DNA of 57,036 nucleotides from Bizionia argentinensis JUB59 (GTDB lineage: Bacteria > Bacteroidota > Bacteroidia > Flavobacteriales > Flavobacteriaceae), in contig NZ_AFXZ01000015.1 in the NCBI RefSeq assembly GCF_000224335.1, forward strand, positions 1 to 57,036. Direction: 5' to 3'. The notes under the pieces were generated by a model. That model made no database searches and was not told the DNA's origin. It worked only from the letters and a program-made list of their open reading frames with translations. The stretch's first letter is position 1. Each line of letters opens with the position of its first letter. The position numbers were made by a program, and so were the translations under genes. Of this stretch, positions 1-9,017 are shown piece by piece.

Positions 1-15
1 ATAATTATATTAAAC

Positions 16-47
16 AAGCCGTATGCGAAAGTGTATGGCTTTTTTTG
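16..47 (+). terminator. Rho-independent terminator of a gene left of the window
   Basis: An 11-bp stem (AAGCCGTATGC paired with GTGTATGGCTT, three G-U pairs) closes a GAAA tetraloop and runs into a T-tract. It should end a plus-strand transcript that enters from outside the window. Confidence 0.7.
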
Positions 48-101
48 TTTTATTAAAGTGAAATCACTAATGTCCAAGAAAGGAATCATTACCGTTGCAC
101 T

Positions 102-271
102 TATAATACCAATTTAGTTTTGTATTGACGTGTAAATAAATTGAATTATTTTTTGATTAATTGAAATGAAAAATAATTAGCATAGCATCGTTACGGTAAT
201 TATTTTTTGATGAAAAGTAAGCGAAAAAGAAACAATTTATTACGGCATTATAAGGCTAATTTGGTATAATA
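102..271. repeat. MITE-like element with 16-bp imperfect terminal inverted repeats
   Basis: The left end TATAATACCAATTTAG (102-117) and the reverse complement of the right end, TATTATACCAAATTAG (256-271), match at 14 of 16 positions. Inside, AATTATTTTTTGAT occurs twice (about 145 and 199). No coding potential is visible. The size and termini suggest a small non-autonomous element or a foldback repeat; mobility is inferred only. Confidence 0.4.
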
Positions 272-383
272 TAAAAAATATAGCTTATAACCGTAAAGCC
301 TTGAAATTATAGAATTTAAAGAATTAGAAATAACTCTAAATTCATATATTTCAGTCTGAAAAAAGCTTTTGATCTAAATAATT

Positions 384-556
384 CCCCGATGGCTCTGCCT
401 CGGGGTTTCCTATTCACCTCTCTTTGGGAGAGGTCAGAACTGCCATTTTCGGCCCCCGATAGTTATCGGGGTCAGGTGAGGCAAAATACAAAATTTCGCT
501 TTTTGGCTGAAGCCAAAATGAAACTGGCAAGATACCTCGATGGCTCTGCCTCGAGG
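384..556. repeat. Cluster of five short hairpins (palindromic intergenic repeat)
   Basis: Five self-complementary units follow one another: 384-405 (CCCCGA/TCGGGG), 416-434 (ACCTCTC/GAGAGGT), 454-471 (CCCCGATA/TATCGGGG), 501-518 (TTTTGGCT/AGCCAAAA) and 535-556 (CCTCGA/TCGAGG). The first and last have the identical 10-nt loop TGGCTCTGCC but stems that differ by a compensated pair (C-G versus T-A). A 66-codon open frame from 389 to 589 lies over these hairpins and I treat it as non-coding. The rest of 1-703 holds only the terminator and the inverted-repeat element already listed. Confidence 0.7.
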
Positions 557-703
557 ATAGTCTGTTTCAAGAATTTTTTTATTTATTAAAATTTTAAGCT
601 CTTAAAAAATATTGCTTTTTAAAAACTTTAAGACATACTATGTTGTATATTTCATAGATTATTTATAGATAAAAAGTTAAATTCTATTAGACTTTCAAAA
701 AGA

Positions 704-3610
704 ATGAAAAACAAGTTTCTATTTTGCTTTAGTGTTTTATTATGCTCTTTTTCTTTAATGGCTCAAAAAAATACTCCTAAAAAAATTAAAGAACAAATTG
801 CTGTTTATAAAAAGGACGCACGTGGACCATATAAGGATATTCGATGGTTTTGCACAGATGGAAGTATTAGGCAACCCAAAGACCCGTGTCCTGATAATAT
901 TGGGCCAGGAAATCAACATGCGAGATATAAGGATGATGTAGAAAAATTAGCGAAATCCAATCATATATTTTTAGGTCAAATTTTAACCAATACAGATAAG
1001 GATGAATTTTGGGATACCAAAAACAACCATTCAAGATTAAAACAATACCAGTTAGACAAATATTTACGTGGTGTTGATGATGGTTGGATTAATAGGAAAG
1101 GACAGTTTTACAGAGGTGCCGTTCAATCGGAAGATGAAGAAGCTTGGGGAATTGATTTTTACAAGGCGTTGTTGTCTAATGATCAAAATATAGAACAAAA
1201 CTATTTTTTAATCAGACAATCACTAAAGGATATTCCGCATAATGGTGATGACAATGTAGCTCAACTCATGCGAAGTCAGTCTAAAGTGATTTCAGATAAA
1301 TTTATAGAATTTATGGATTTGCGCGTTAAAATCCATAGTCAACCAGAGAAAAATGATATTGCAAAAGTGGCTGCTTTTAAACAAAAATATGATTCGCAGT
1401 TATCGGCAAGTTTGAAAAATGAAATCGATGTATTAATAAATACAATGAGCACATTTTTCAAACCTACAGATACTTCAGCTTTATTAAAAAACGCGCCATT
1501 TTTAAAAAATACAATTCTTGGTGATAAAATTACTAGCTATATCTCATCTAATTCTGTTGTTTCAGATAAGTCGATGTTAATAAAAGAAACAGCCCAATTA
1601 CTGTATGATATTCGGGAGTCGCTTTTAGATGAGAAAAGAGGAATGGCACGATTACAATTGTTAGATGTTTCATTGAAATTGGAGGAAATCCTATTCAAAA
1701 ACACCTCACAATGGGAAACAAAAAGTCTAGAAGAATTACTCGATAAAATTTGTTATTTAGGATTAGCAGCAACAGGAGCAGGTTATACCGAACTTGACGA
1801 GTGGCAACAATTAGACTTAACCGTAAAACCTTCAGTTAATGCAACCATGACACTTGAAGATTTAACGACTCTGCTTGAAAATGCAAGAAGACAAGTAGAA
1901 TGGAGTTCGTCAATGGTAAAGGCAAATTACCAACATATTGTAGATGAGTATACGGCTTTTGAGCCTAAAGCTTACGGTTTTATAGACGATAAAATTAGAG
2001 GTTCAATTGCATTATATCTAGGTTTGAGTGTTAGTGATTTAGGCGATTTTATTGCTGAAGAATCTTCACTGACAAATCAAGTTATGGATATACCAAACCA
2101 AAGTGGTTTTCGTGGTTTAAATCCTGGATATGCATTTGGTGAGTTGGTGGTTGTAACAGGTTCTCCTGATGATATTGAGGTATCATCAAATAAAATATAT
2201 ATTTTTCAACGTGCGCCTGCCGACTTGAAACCTATTGCAGGAATTGCCACAGTTTCCGAAGGGAATATGGTTTCACATGTGCAACTTTTAGCTCGAAATT
2301 TAGGTATTCCTAATGCAGCATTATCAGATGATAACCTATCCAGTTTATCAAAATACAATGGACAAAACGTTTTTTATGCAGTTTCAAACAAAGGAAATGT
2401 CATTTTAAAATTGGAATCCCAAATGACAGCTATTGAGCGTGATTTGTTTTCTAAAAAAGTACGTGCAAACGAAAAAATTGAAGTGCCAGTTGATGCTATT
2501 AAATTAGACCAAACTAGCATTCTAGATTTAAGAACTGTGGATGCCACTGATTCTGGTAAATCCTGCGGACCAAAAGCCGCCAATTTAGGACAATTAAAAA
2601 AGATGTTTCCAGATCAAGTAGTGGAAGGAATGGTTATTCCATTCGGTATTTTTAGAGATCATATGAATGAACCAATGCCAAATCAAAATAAAAGTTATTG
2701 GGAATTTTTAAACGCTATGTTTAAGCAAGCTGATAATATGCGTTCACAAAATACAGATGAAGATGAAGTAGAAAAGTATCAATTGCAACAATTGGATATT
2801 TTAAGAACTGCCATAAAACAAATGCCATTACAAGCAGAATTTGTTAAGAATCTAGAAATTAATTTTCAAAGTATTTTAGGTCAGCCTTTAGGCAATATAC
2901 CTGTGTTTTTAAGAAGTGATACTAATATGGAAGATCTTAAAGAATTTACAGGAGCAGGATTAAACTTGACCATTTTTAACGAAGTTGAAAAAAATAAAAT
3001 TTTGCAAGGTATCAAAGATGTTTGGGCTTCTCCATATACAGAACGAAGCTTTAAATGGCGCCAAAAATATTTATTAAACCCTGAAAATGTATTTCCTTCA
3101 ATTTTAGTAATACCAAGTGTGGATGTAGATTTTTCAGGCGTTTTAATAACCAAAGGTATTAGCAATGGAAATGATAATGACTTAACCGTAGCGTTTAGTA
3201 GAGGAGCAGGAGGAGCTGTAGATGGTCAGGCTGCAGAAACCTATACTATTAAGAATGCAGGAGGTTTTCAGTTTTTGGCACCTGCTAGAGAGCAACTATA
3301 TAATAGTTTACCAATTACTGGTGGAACAGAAAAAAAATCTGCAAGTTTTAATAAATTTATATTGAATACTCAAAACATCAATGAGATTAGAACTTTAGCT
3401 GCAACTATTCGTGAAAGGCTTCCCAAGGAAACAAAATTAGACTATGATGGTGCTTATGATGTTGAACTTGGTTTTAAAGATAACAAACTTTGGTTATTTC
3501 AAATTAGACCATTTGTAGAAAACAAGAAGGCTTTAAGTTCGGAATATTTAGAGTCTATCACCCCAAAAATTGATAAAAATAAAGCTATTTCGCTTTCAAA
3601 AATCATATAA
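704..3610 (+). CDS. Secreted PEP/pyruvate dikinase-like protein (swivelling His domain plus ATP-grasp domain)
   Basis: 968 residues. It starts with a signal peptide ending near MAQ (about residue 21), so the protein should leave the cytoplasm. Residues 22 to about 450 match no family I recognise. Around His525 lies a PEP-utilising mobile domain (SEGNMVSH followed by LLARNLGIP), the phospho-His swivel. The C-terminal 350 residues are an ATP-grasp dikinase domain: GPKAANLGQL near 625, LRSDTNMEDL near 740, and a metal/ATP-binding end ELGF...LWLFQIRPF near 920-937. There is no C-terminal TIM barrel, so it is not PEP synthase or pyruvate phosphate dikinase. Swivel-before-ATP-grasp is also not the usual dikinase order. 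The visible catalytic residues look intact. The gene probably forms an operon with the serine hydrolase 10 bp downstream. Substrate unknown. Confidence 0.8.
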   Translation: MKNKFLFCFSVLLCSFSLMAQKNTPKKIKEQIAVYKKDARGPYKDIRWFCTDGSIRQPKDPCPDNIGPGNQHARYKDDVEKLAKSNHIFLGQILTNTDKDEFWDTKNNHSRLKQYQLDKYLRGVDDGWINRKGQFYRGAVQSEDEEAWGIDFYKALLSNDQNIEQNYFLIRQSLKDIPHNGDDNVAQLMRSQSKVISDKFIEFMDLRVKIHSQPEKNDIAKVAAFKQKYDSQLSASLKNEIDVLINTMSTFFKPTDTSALLKNAPFLKNTILGDKITSYISSNSVVSDKSMLIKETAQLLYDIRESLLDEKRGMARLQLLDVSLKLEEILFKNTSQWETKSLEELLDKICYLGLAATGAGYTELDEWQQLDLTVKPSVNATMTLEDLTTLLENARRQVEWSSSMVKANYQHIVDEYTAFEPKAYGFIDDKIRGSIALYLGLSVSDLGDFIAEESSLTNQVMDIPNQSGFRGLNPGYAFGELVVVTGSPDDIEVSSNKIYIFQRAPADLKPIAGIATVSEGNMVSHVQLLARNLGIPNAALSDDNLSSLSKYNGQNVFYAVSNKGNVILKLESQMTAIERDLFSKKVRANEKIEVPVDAIKLDQTSILDLRTVDATDSGKSCGPKAANLGQLKKMFPDQVVEGMVIPFGIFRDHMNEPMPNQNKSYWEFLNAMFKQADNMRSQNTDEDEVEKYQLQQLDILRTAIKQMPLQAEFVKNLEINFQSILGQPLGNIPVFLRSDTNMEDLKEFTGAGLNLTIFNEVEKNKILQGIKDVWASPYTERSFKWRQKYLLNPENVFPSILVIPSVDVDFSGVLITKGISNGNDNDLTVAFSRGAGGAVDGQAAETYTIKNAGGFQFLAPAREQLYNSLPITGGTEKKSASFNKFILNTQNINEIRTLAATIRERLPKETKLDYDGAYDVELGFKDNKLWLFQIRPFVENKKALSSEYLESITPKIDKNKAISLSKII

Positions 3611-3620
3611 ATAATAACCC

Positions 3621-4880
3621 ATGAAAAAAGTATTATTACTAGCAGGAATTGTATTGGTATGTTCCGCTTTTACAGTTGCAAATTATTATCCGATTGATGG
3701 TTATGAACATACGGGAATTAAGCGTTTAAAGCGTTTGGAACTCATTAAAAGTGGTGAACTAAAAGACGCTTCTACTTTACCAGCAGGAGCCATGAAAAAC
3801 TACATGGATATTCAGTTAAATTTAGTTGAAAAATCTGCTGATAGTGTCAATTCATTTTTTAAGGTTGATGCTGCTTTTCAACAAGAGATAAATGGCCTTT
3901 TTAGAGGGTTAGATAAAAGTTATTCTTTAGCAGTTTTAGATATTTCAGACATTGATAGCATCCGTTATGCACAGCGAAATGGAACAGCAGGATATCAACC
4001 TGGAAGTGTAGGTAAAATTGCGGTTTTAGCAGGATTATTTACACAATTGGCAAAAATTTATCCTGATGATTTTGAAAAAAGACTAGACTTATTAAGAAAC
4101 AAATCTGTGAAAGCTGGAGTTTGGGGACTAACTGATGAACATACAATCCCAATTTATAACATAGAAACTCAAAAATTAGTAAAAAGACAAGTTGTTGCTA
4201 GTGATGTGTTTACATTATTTGAATGGGCAGACCACATGCTTTCCGTAAGTAATAATGGAGCTGCCAGTATTGTTTGGCGTGAAGTATTATTGATGCAAGC
4301 TTTTGGTGATAAATATCCTAACTTAACCGATGAAGAAGCACTAACTTATTTTAAATCTACTGAAAAAAAGACACTTACGGATATTGGCAACGACGTTGTA
4401 AACTTGCCTTTAAGAGATTTAGGGATTACGCATGATGAATGGCGTTTAGGTAGCTTTTTTACAAGAGGAGCAAATACGTATGTTGGTGATAAAGGCGGAA
4501 GTATTGGCTCGACTGTAGGACTCATGAAGTTTCTAGTACAATTAGAGCAAGGCAATGTAGTAGATGCACAATCTAGCCTAGAAATGAAACGATTACTATA
4601 CATGACGGATAGACGCATTCGTTATGCACAAGCACCTGCTTTAAAAGAAGCAGCTGTGTATTTTAAATCGGGAAGTTTATATAAATGTGATCGAACTAAC
4701 GGAGAAACTTGTGGGAAATATATGGGAAATGTAACCAATTTCATGAACTCTGTAGCTATTGTGGAGCATCCAAACAATTGCAGATATATGGTTGTTTTAA
4801 TGACGAATGTGTTACGGAAAAACTCGGCAACCGATCATATGAATTTGGCAGCAGGTATCGATAAAATTATTAAGAAATAA
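3621..4880 (+). CDS. Secreted serine hydrolase, class A beta-lactamase/transpeptidase fold
   Basis: 419 residues with an N-terminal hydrophobic export signal (MKKVLLLAGIVLVCSAFTVA). The penicilloyl-serine-transferase motifs are present: SVGK at 129-132 (nucleophile Ser129, Lys132), SNN at 210-212, and KSG near 349-351. An N-terminal extension of about 90 residues precedes the fold. It acts outside the cytoplasm; it could be a peptidoglycan carboxypeptidase, an esterase or a beta-lactamase, and the sequence does not decide. It starts 10 bp after the secreted dikinase-like gene, so the two are probably co-transcribed and may act together. Its stop lies 2 bp from the stop of the convergent transporter gene. 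Confidence 0.82.
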   Translation: MKKVLLLAGIVLVCSAFTVANYYPIDGYEHTGIKRLKRLELIKSGELKDASTLPAGAMKNYMDIQLNLVEKSADSVNSFFKVDAAFQQEINGLFRGLDKSYSLAVLDISDIDSIRYAQRNGTAGYQPGSVGKIAVLAGLFTQLAKIYPDDFEKRLDLLRNKSVKAGVWGLTDEHTIPIYNIETQKLVKRQVVASDVFTLFEWADHMLSVSNNGAASIVWREVLLMQAFGDKYPNLTDEEALTYFKSTEKKTLTDIGNDVVNLPLRDLGITHDEWRLGSFFTRGANTYVGDKGGSIGSTVGLMKFLVQLEQGNVVDAQSSLEMKRLLYMTDRRIRYAQAPALKEAAVYFKSGSLYKCDRTNGETCGKYMGNVTNFMNSVAIVEHPNNCRYMVVLMTNVLRKNSATDHMNLAAGIDKIIKK

Positions 4881-4882
4881 TA

Positions 4883-7711
4883 TTATATTTTTCTTAAAAT
4901 AGCTTCTATTTTTGCTCTTATTTTTAGGTTTGTGTCATTTATTAAAACCATTTCTAACAGTGGTTTAAAGTGCATGTTATCAGATTTTTCAATAAGATAT
5001 AAAACAGCAAATTTCAACTTGATGTCTTTGCGTTTTAAAAGCTCATTATAACATTCTATTTCGCTTAAAACTTTTAAATTTAATTTTTTGATCTGTTCTT
5101 CAGAATTTGTGTCTAACAACACAGATTCAGCAACAGGAATCAGTTCTTTTTTAAGTTGATTATTCAAAATGTTATCTAAAAATTCAATCGCGTGAATCCG
5201 TTGTTCTTCTTTGCCATGCATAATGGTATTTAAAATAGGATCTACATCATTTGGATGATATTTAATTCCTAAAAACCTAAAAATACGCTGCAATTGTCTG
5301 TCCAGGCGTTGTTCTAATAATTGAATTAGCCCTTTTCTAGCGTCATTTTCATCTTGAGATTCCTGTGTTGGTGTATTTCTTTTATACTGAATGATAATTT
5401 GAGAATGTATGACTGATAACGTATTTTGATACAAATGGCACTCATCAAGAATTTTATCTACAATAAATTGATCTTTTATTTTTAGGTGAGAGTATTTCCA
5501 TTTTAAACGTTTTAATGATTCAATAGCTTCAATTTTTACAGTATGTTCTGTATCGTTGGTTAGCTTTATTAATGTATTTACGGCATGCTGCGATTTAAAC
5601 TTTTCAATCACTAAAATAACATGTGCAGCATCTTCAAAATCTAATGTTTCTTTTATTATTTTTTCATAAAGAATATTAATAATAGGTTCATTGTAAAAAT
5701 AAAGCGCTTCAATAGCCTCTTTTCTGGTTTCTTTTAGCGTTATATGTGTTATAATAATATCTATAAATTCAGGTTCTAACGTTTTTGAAGCACTCATTAA
5801 AGCTGTTTTTACCACATCAATATCATTAGATAGCAATTGGGTTTTTATAATATCATAATACTTTTTTACTTTCGCATTACCTACCGCTTCAAGAATAGCT
5901 TTAATTTTATCGATTTTTGATTCTGGTGTGGTTAATTCTGAATAGCTTTTTAAAGCGTTTTCAATTTTTTGCTCCAAATTAAATCGCTCCTGTAATAGCT
6001 TATTATTTCTCAATTCTAAAGACAATCCGATTAAAGCAGCATTGGAAATTGTGGTGTCTTCACTATTTACATATTTATCAAATAGCAAAATGGTATTTTG
6101 CTTATGTTTTTTTAATAAATATCGAAATGCCGAAGTTGTTACATTTTGGTCGGCATCTTGAACCATAAGTTCAATTTGTGAAGATAAATTTTCAGTATTA
6201 AGGAAATATAAATTTTCAATGGCAAGGGCTTTAATTCTTGGTGAAGCATGGTCTAGTAAATTCTTAATAGATTTAAAAAAGCGCTCATCTTTTACTTCTA
6301 ATGTCTTTTGAAGCATATGAAGTATTTGATTCTCATTACCAGAAGTTAAAACTCCAATTACAGTGTTTACTATAGAGGTCACTTTAATTTCTACTTTGCT
6401 CGTTTTATCTTTTTTAGAACCAGAAATATCGATTAGCTCTTTAAAAGCAACGATATATTGTTTACTTAAAAGGTAGATTAAAACCAACCAGATTAAAATG
6501 AGAACAATTATTATTAGACTAATATAAGTTGATGAGATATTTAACCCGTTAATAAAAAATATTAAAATAAAGCCGGCAATACCAGTTGCAATGCTATCTA
6601 CAACAACATCTGTAAACGTTTTTGTTTTCTTCTTAATATCAATAGGTATAGGTATGGATAATAGTTCTGTTGCAGATTTGTTAACGGATTGTTTTAAGCT
6701 ACCATCAACAACTTTTATGAAAACTATAACCCATAATTCCGGCACAAATAACAATAAAATTGATCCTAATAAAATACCAGCCGGAAGCCATAACAAAGAC
6801 TTGCCAACACCAAAAGTTCCTACAATGCGATTGGTAATGAATAATTGAATTAGTAATGATATGACACTTAATGTTGAAAACCAAAATCCGAAGAAGGAAG
6901 CGAGTTCTTCTTCATCTTCAATAAATCGAGAGGCATAATCACTATATTGATAATCAATAAGTTTAGCAATTAAAACACTCATACCTACAACAATAGCAAT
7001 TAAGCTTAATAATTTTGATTGTTTAATGAGTTTTAAAGGTGATTTAGAATCTGATTGATTTCTAATAGATTTTTGAAATGTATTTAAACCGACCACTTCT
7101 TTTTTCCATATATACCTAGAAATTGGAATACAAATGATTAAAAATAATCCAGCGACTATGAGTAAATCTTTTGTGTCTAATATATTAGTTAATAAGGACG
7201 TTAAATAACCTCCAAAAATTCCGCCAGCAATTGCACCTGCGCCTATAAAACCAAAAATACGTTTCGCTTCTCTAACATTGTAAACCAAGTTAGCTAGAAG
7301 CCAAAATTGTGATGCTGTTAGTAGTCCGAAAATGGCCACCCAAACATAAGGAATGTATAAAAATATTCCGGCAGCTAAATTAAAGTTGAGTAAGACACCG
7401 AATACTATTAACGATATTATAGAGCCGATTAAAGTTCTTTCGATAATGACATTTAAAGCATATTTTTCTAAAGCTTTGTTGTAAAAAAAGGAACCAATAA
7501 TAGCTGCTAAAGCAGTAAACACGTAAGCTAAGGGTAAAGCGCTAGAAGTTAAATCGGATAAAAAAAGCGAATTAATAGTAGGTTTAACTACCAATAAAGT
7601 GGCAATTAAAATAAAGATATAGAGTTGAAGTAGAAGCGTTTTATGTAATTCTTCTTCCTTAATATCAAAAACCTTAATAATATATAGTTTCAGAATATTT
7701 AAGATTGACAT
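4883..7711 (-). CDS. ATP/ADP translocase-like (NTT/MFS-type) membrane protein fused to HEAT repeats
   Basis: 942 residues. About the first 430 form roughly 12 membrane helices. The start (KTLLLQLYIFILIATLLVVK followed by PTINSLFLS) resembles the nucleotide transporter family of rickettsiae, chlamydiae and plastids. A KKDKTSK linker leads to about 480 soluble residues of HEAT-type helical pairs, with recurring units such as SPRIKALAIENL (near 490), DQNVTTSAFRYL, IDVVKTALMSA and HTVKIEAIESL. The fused C-terminus would lie in the cytoplasm or periplasm and presumably scaffolds partners. Substrate unproven: nucleotide exchange is the family's activity, not something the sequence shows. It is convergent with the serine hydrolase and 122 bp from the next minus-strand gene. 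Confidence 0.75.
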   Translation of the reverse strand: MSILNILKLYIIKVFDIKEEELHKTLLLQLYIFILIATLLVVKPTINSLFLSDLTSSALPLAYVFTALAAIIGSFFYNKALEKYALNVIIERTLIGSIISLIVFGVLLNFNLAAGIFLYIPYVWVAIFGLLTASQFWLLANLVYNVREAKRIFGFIGAGAIAGGIFGGYLTSLLTNILDTKDLLIVAGLFLIICIPISRYIWKKEVVGLNTFQKSIRNQSDSKSPLKLIKQSKLLSLIAIVVGMSVLIAKLIDYQYSDYASRFIEDEEELASFFGFWFSTLSVISLLIQLFITNRIVGTFGVGKSLLWLPAGILLGSILLLFVPELWVIVFIKVVDGSLKQSVNKSATELLSIPIPIDIKKKTKTFTDVVVDSIATGIAGFILIFFINGLNISSTYISLIIIVLILIWLVLIYLLSKQYIVAFKELIDISGSKKDKTSKVEIKVTSIVNTVIGVLTSGNENQILHMLQKTLEVKDERFFKSIKNLLDHASPRIKALAIENLYFLNTENLSSQIELMVQDADQNVTTSAFRYLLKKHKQNTILLFDKYVNSEDTTISNAALIGLSLELRNNKLLQERFNLEQKIENALKSYSELTTPESKIDKIKAILEAVGNAKVKKYYDIIKTQLLSNDIDVVKTALMSASKTLEPEFIDIIITHITLKETRKEAIEALYFYNEPIINILYEKIIKETLDFEDAAHVILVIEKFKSQHAVNTLIKLTNDTEHTVKIEAIESLKRLKWKYSHLKIKDQFIVDKILDECHLYQNTLSVIHSQIIIQYKRNTPTQESQDENDARKGLIQLLEQRLDRQLQRIFRFLGIKYHPNDVDPILNTIMHGKEEQRIHAIEFLDNILNNQLKKELIPVAESVLLDTNSEEQIKKLNLKVLSEIECYNELLKRKDIKLKFAVLYLIEKSDNMHFKPLLEMVLINDTNLKIRAKIEAILRKI

Positions 7712-7746
7712 AAAGGCTTTTTTAAAATATGGATTAGAATTGAATC

Positions 7747-7803
7747 AAAAATAGTTAATATCTATTCTATTTTAATGAGCTAAATAGAATAGATGTTAAC
7801 TAT
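7747..7803 (-). terminator. Long-stem terminator after the second serine hydrolase
   Basis: ATAGTTAATATCTATTCTAT and its near-perfect complement (7751-7774 with 7781-7803) form a stem of about 22 bp around ATGAGC. On the minus strand it is followed by a T-run at 7747-7751. It separates the serine hydrolase from the translocase-like gene. Confidence 0.65.
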
Positions 7804-7833
7804 GTGTTTTACAGAAATAAAATTATAATCTAT

Positions 7834-8802
7834 TTAGTTGAAAGCTAGATCATTTTCTTTTTTTTTTAAAGCTTTTTCAATCGGGTTAACTAAACTTCGT
7901 ATAATTTGTTCACCATTTGCGTCATCTATTAATGCAACTAAAATATAACGTCTGTATGGATCTTTTCCCCAAACTAAAATAGAATCTGAATGATATGTTT
8001 TCCAAGAACCTGATTTTCTGTATAATTCTGCTTGAGGTGCAATTTTTTCAATGGTATTAACAAATTTATGGTGCAAACCTGGATTACCCATAATGTCTAA
8101 CATTTGTTTAGATCGCTCTCTATTAATGAGTTGACCATTTGCTAATAAATAGTAAAATCGACAAACCTGTGTAACAGTTGCTGCATGACTTAAATTTTTA
8201 AGAGGATCCCGATTTGTGTTTCCGCCTCCACCATAGCGTTTTCCAACCCAAAGTCCACCACCATGTTCTTTATTATAGAGCAAATATTCAGGATCTGTCA
8301 TGACATCCTCAATTTTCTGAAACCCAACTCTGTCTATCATTCTAGTTGTAGCTTGATTATTAGACTTGCTAATCATTAATCGCATGTCTGCTTTAATTTC
8401 TTTGGTTTCTATTAATTCACCATTCTCTATAGCATCCAATGAAGCCAGAAGAACTGCAATTTTTGGTAAACTCGCTGCATACATCATATGATCTCCATTG
8501 ATGCTTGCAAACTTTACGTTGTCAGGATTGCTTAAATCGACTAATCCAACAGCCATTTTCTTCTGATTAATTAAACTTTTCCATTTAGGATTTTTATTTA
8601 TTTCAGCTTCTAAACTATTTTGTAATATGGTGTTTTCCAATTCATATAGAGATGTTAACTGGCCATTAATAGGTTGCAATGGTAATACTTGATTAGTTGC
8701 TTTTTGTTGTGGCTTTTTAGCGGCTACAGACTTGTCTTCTTGTGCTTCAGAAGTGCAGCAATAAAAAGATAAAAACAATACAATAAACAATGTTTTCTTC
8801 AT
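7834..8802 (-). CDS. Serine hydrolase, class A beta-lactamase-like, exported
   Basis: 322 residues with an export signal (MKKTLFIVLFLSFYCC). The Cys-Cys at 15-16 is compatible with lipid modification, but the lipobox is poor. Catalytic motifs: SLPK at 111-114 (Ser111), SNN at 147-149, and KSG near 262. A proline/glutamine-rich stretch (residues 25-45) links the signal to the fold. It resembles the serine hydrolase at 3621 in motif layout (both have SNN rather than SDN, and a G/A-V-x-D-x-S strand before the nucleophile) but is much shorter, so the two are distant relatives and not a recent duplication. Role unknown; beta-lactamase or cell-wall peptidase activity is possible. Confidence 0.82.
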   Translation of the reverse strand: MKKTLFIVLFLSFYCCTSEAQEDKSVAAKKPQQKATNQVLPLQPINGQLTSLYELENTILQNSLEAEINKNPKWKSLINQKKMAVGLVDLSNPDNVKFASINGDHMMYAASLPKIAVLLASLDAIENGELIETKEIKADMRLMISKSNNQATTRMIDRVGFQKIEDVMTDPEYLLYNKEHGGGLWVGKRYGGGGNTNRDPLKNLSHAATVTQVCRFYYLLANGQLINRERSKQMLDIMGNPGLHHKFVNTIEKIAPQAELYRKSGSWKTYHSDSILVWGKDPYRRYILVALIDDANGEQIIRSLVNPIEKALKKKENDLAFN

Positions 8803-8830
8803 TTAAATTTATATGATTTAATAATATAGT

Positions 8831-8838
8831 CAAAGGTA
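8831..8838 (-). promoter_or_regulatory. Candidate -7 element (TACCTTTG) of the serine hydrolase gene
   Basis: The minus strand reads TACCTTTG, fitting the Bacteroidetes -7 consensus TAnnTTTG, 28 nt before the start codon at 8802. No clear TTG is present at -33. Confidence 0.4.
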
Positions 8839-9017
8839 TCTAATTAACTAATTGCTAAACTGTTAAAATTTCATTTCAGTAAAAATAAAAATGTTGAGTA
8901 AAAATGCGGTTTGTAATAATTTGAGTCAGTTTTAAATGTTAAATTTATTGGTCTCAAAAATAGTTAAAACTATCCATTTTAGTGAATTTCGCTTTAGCTT
9001 CTAAAAATTTTGACACG

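Noticed and set aside
389-589. A 66-codon open frame
   Set aside because: It runs through five hairpins, has a composition set by the repeats and no recognisable domain or ribosome-binding context.
4883-7711. Two genes merged by an assembly error
   Set aside because: The frame is continuous, the linker is ordinary polar sequence and HEAT units follow without a stop.
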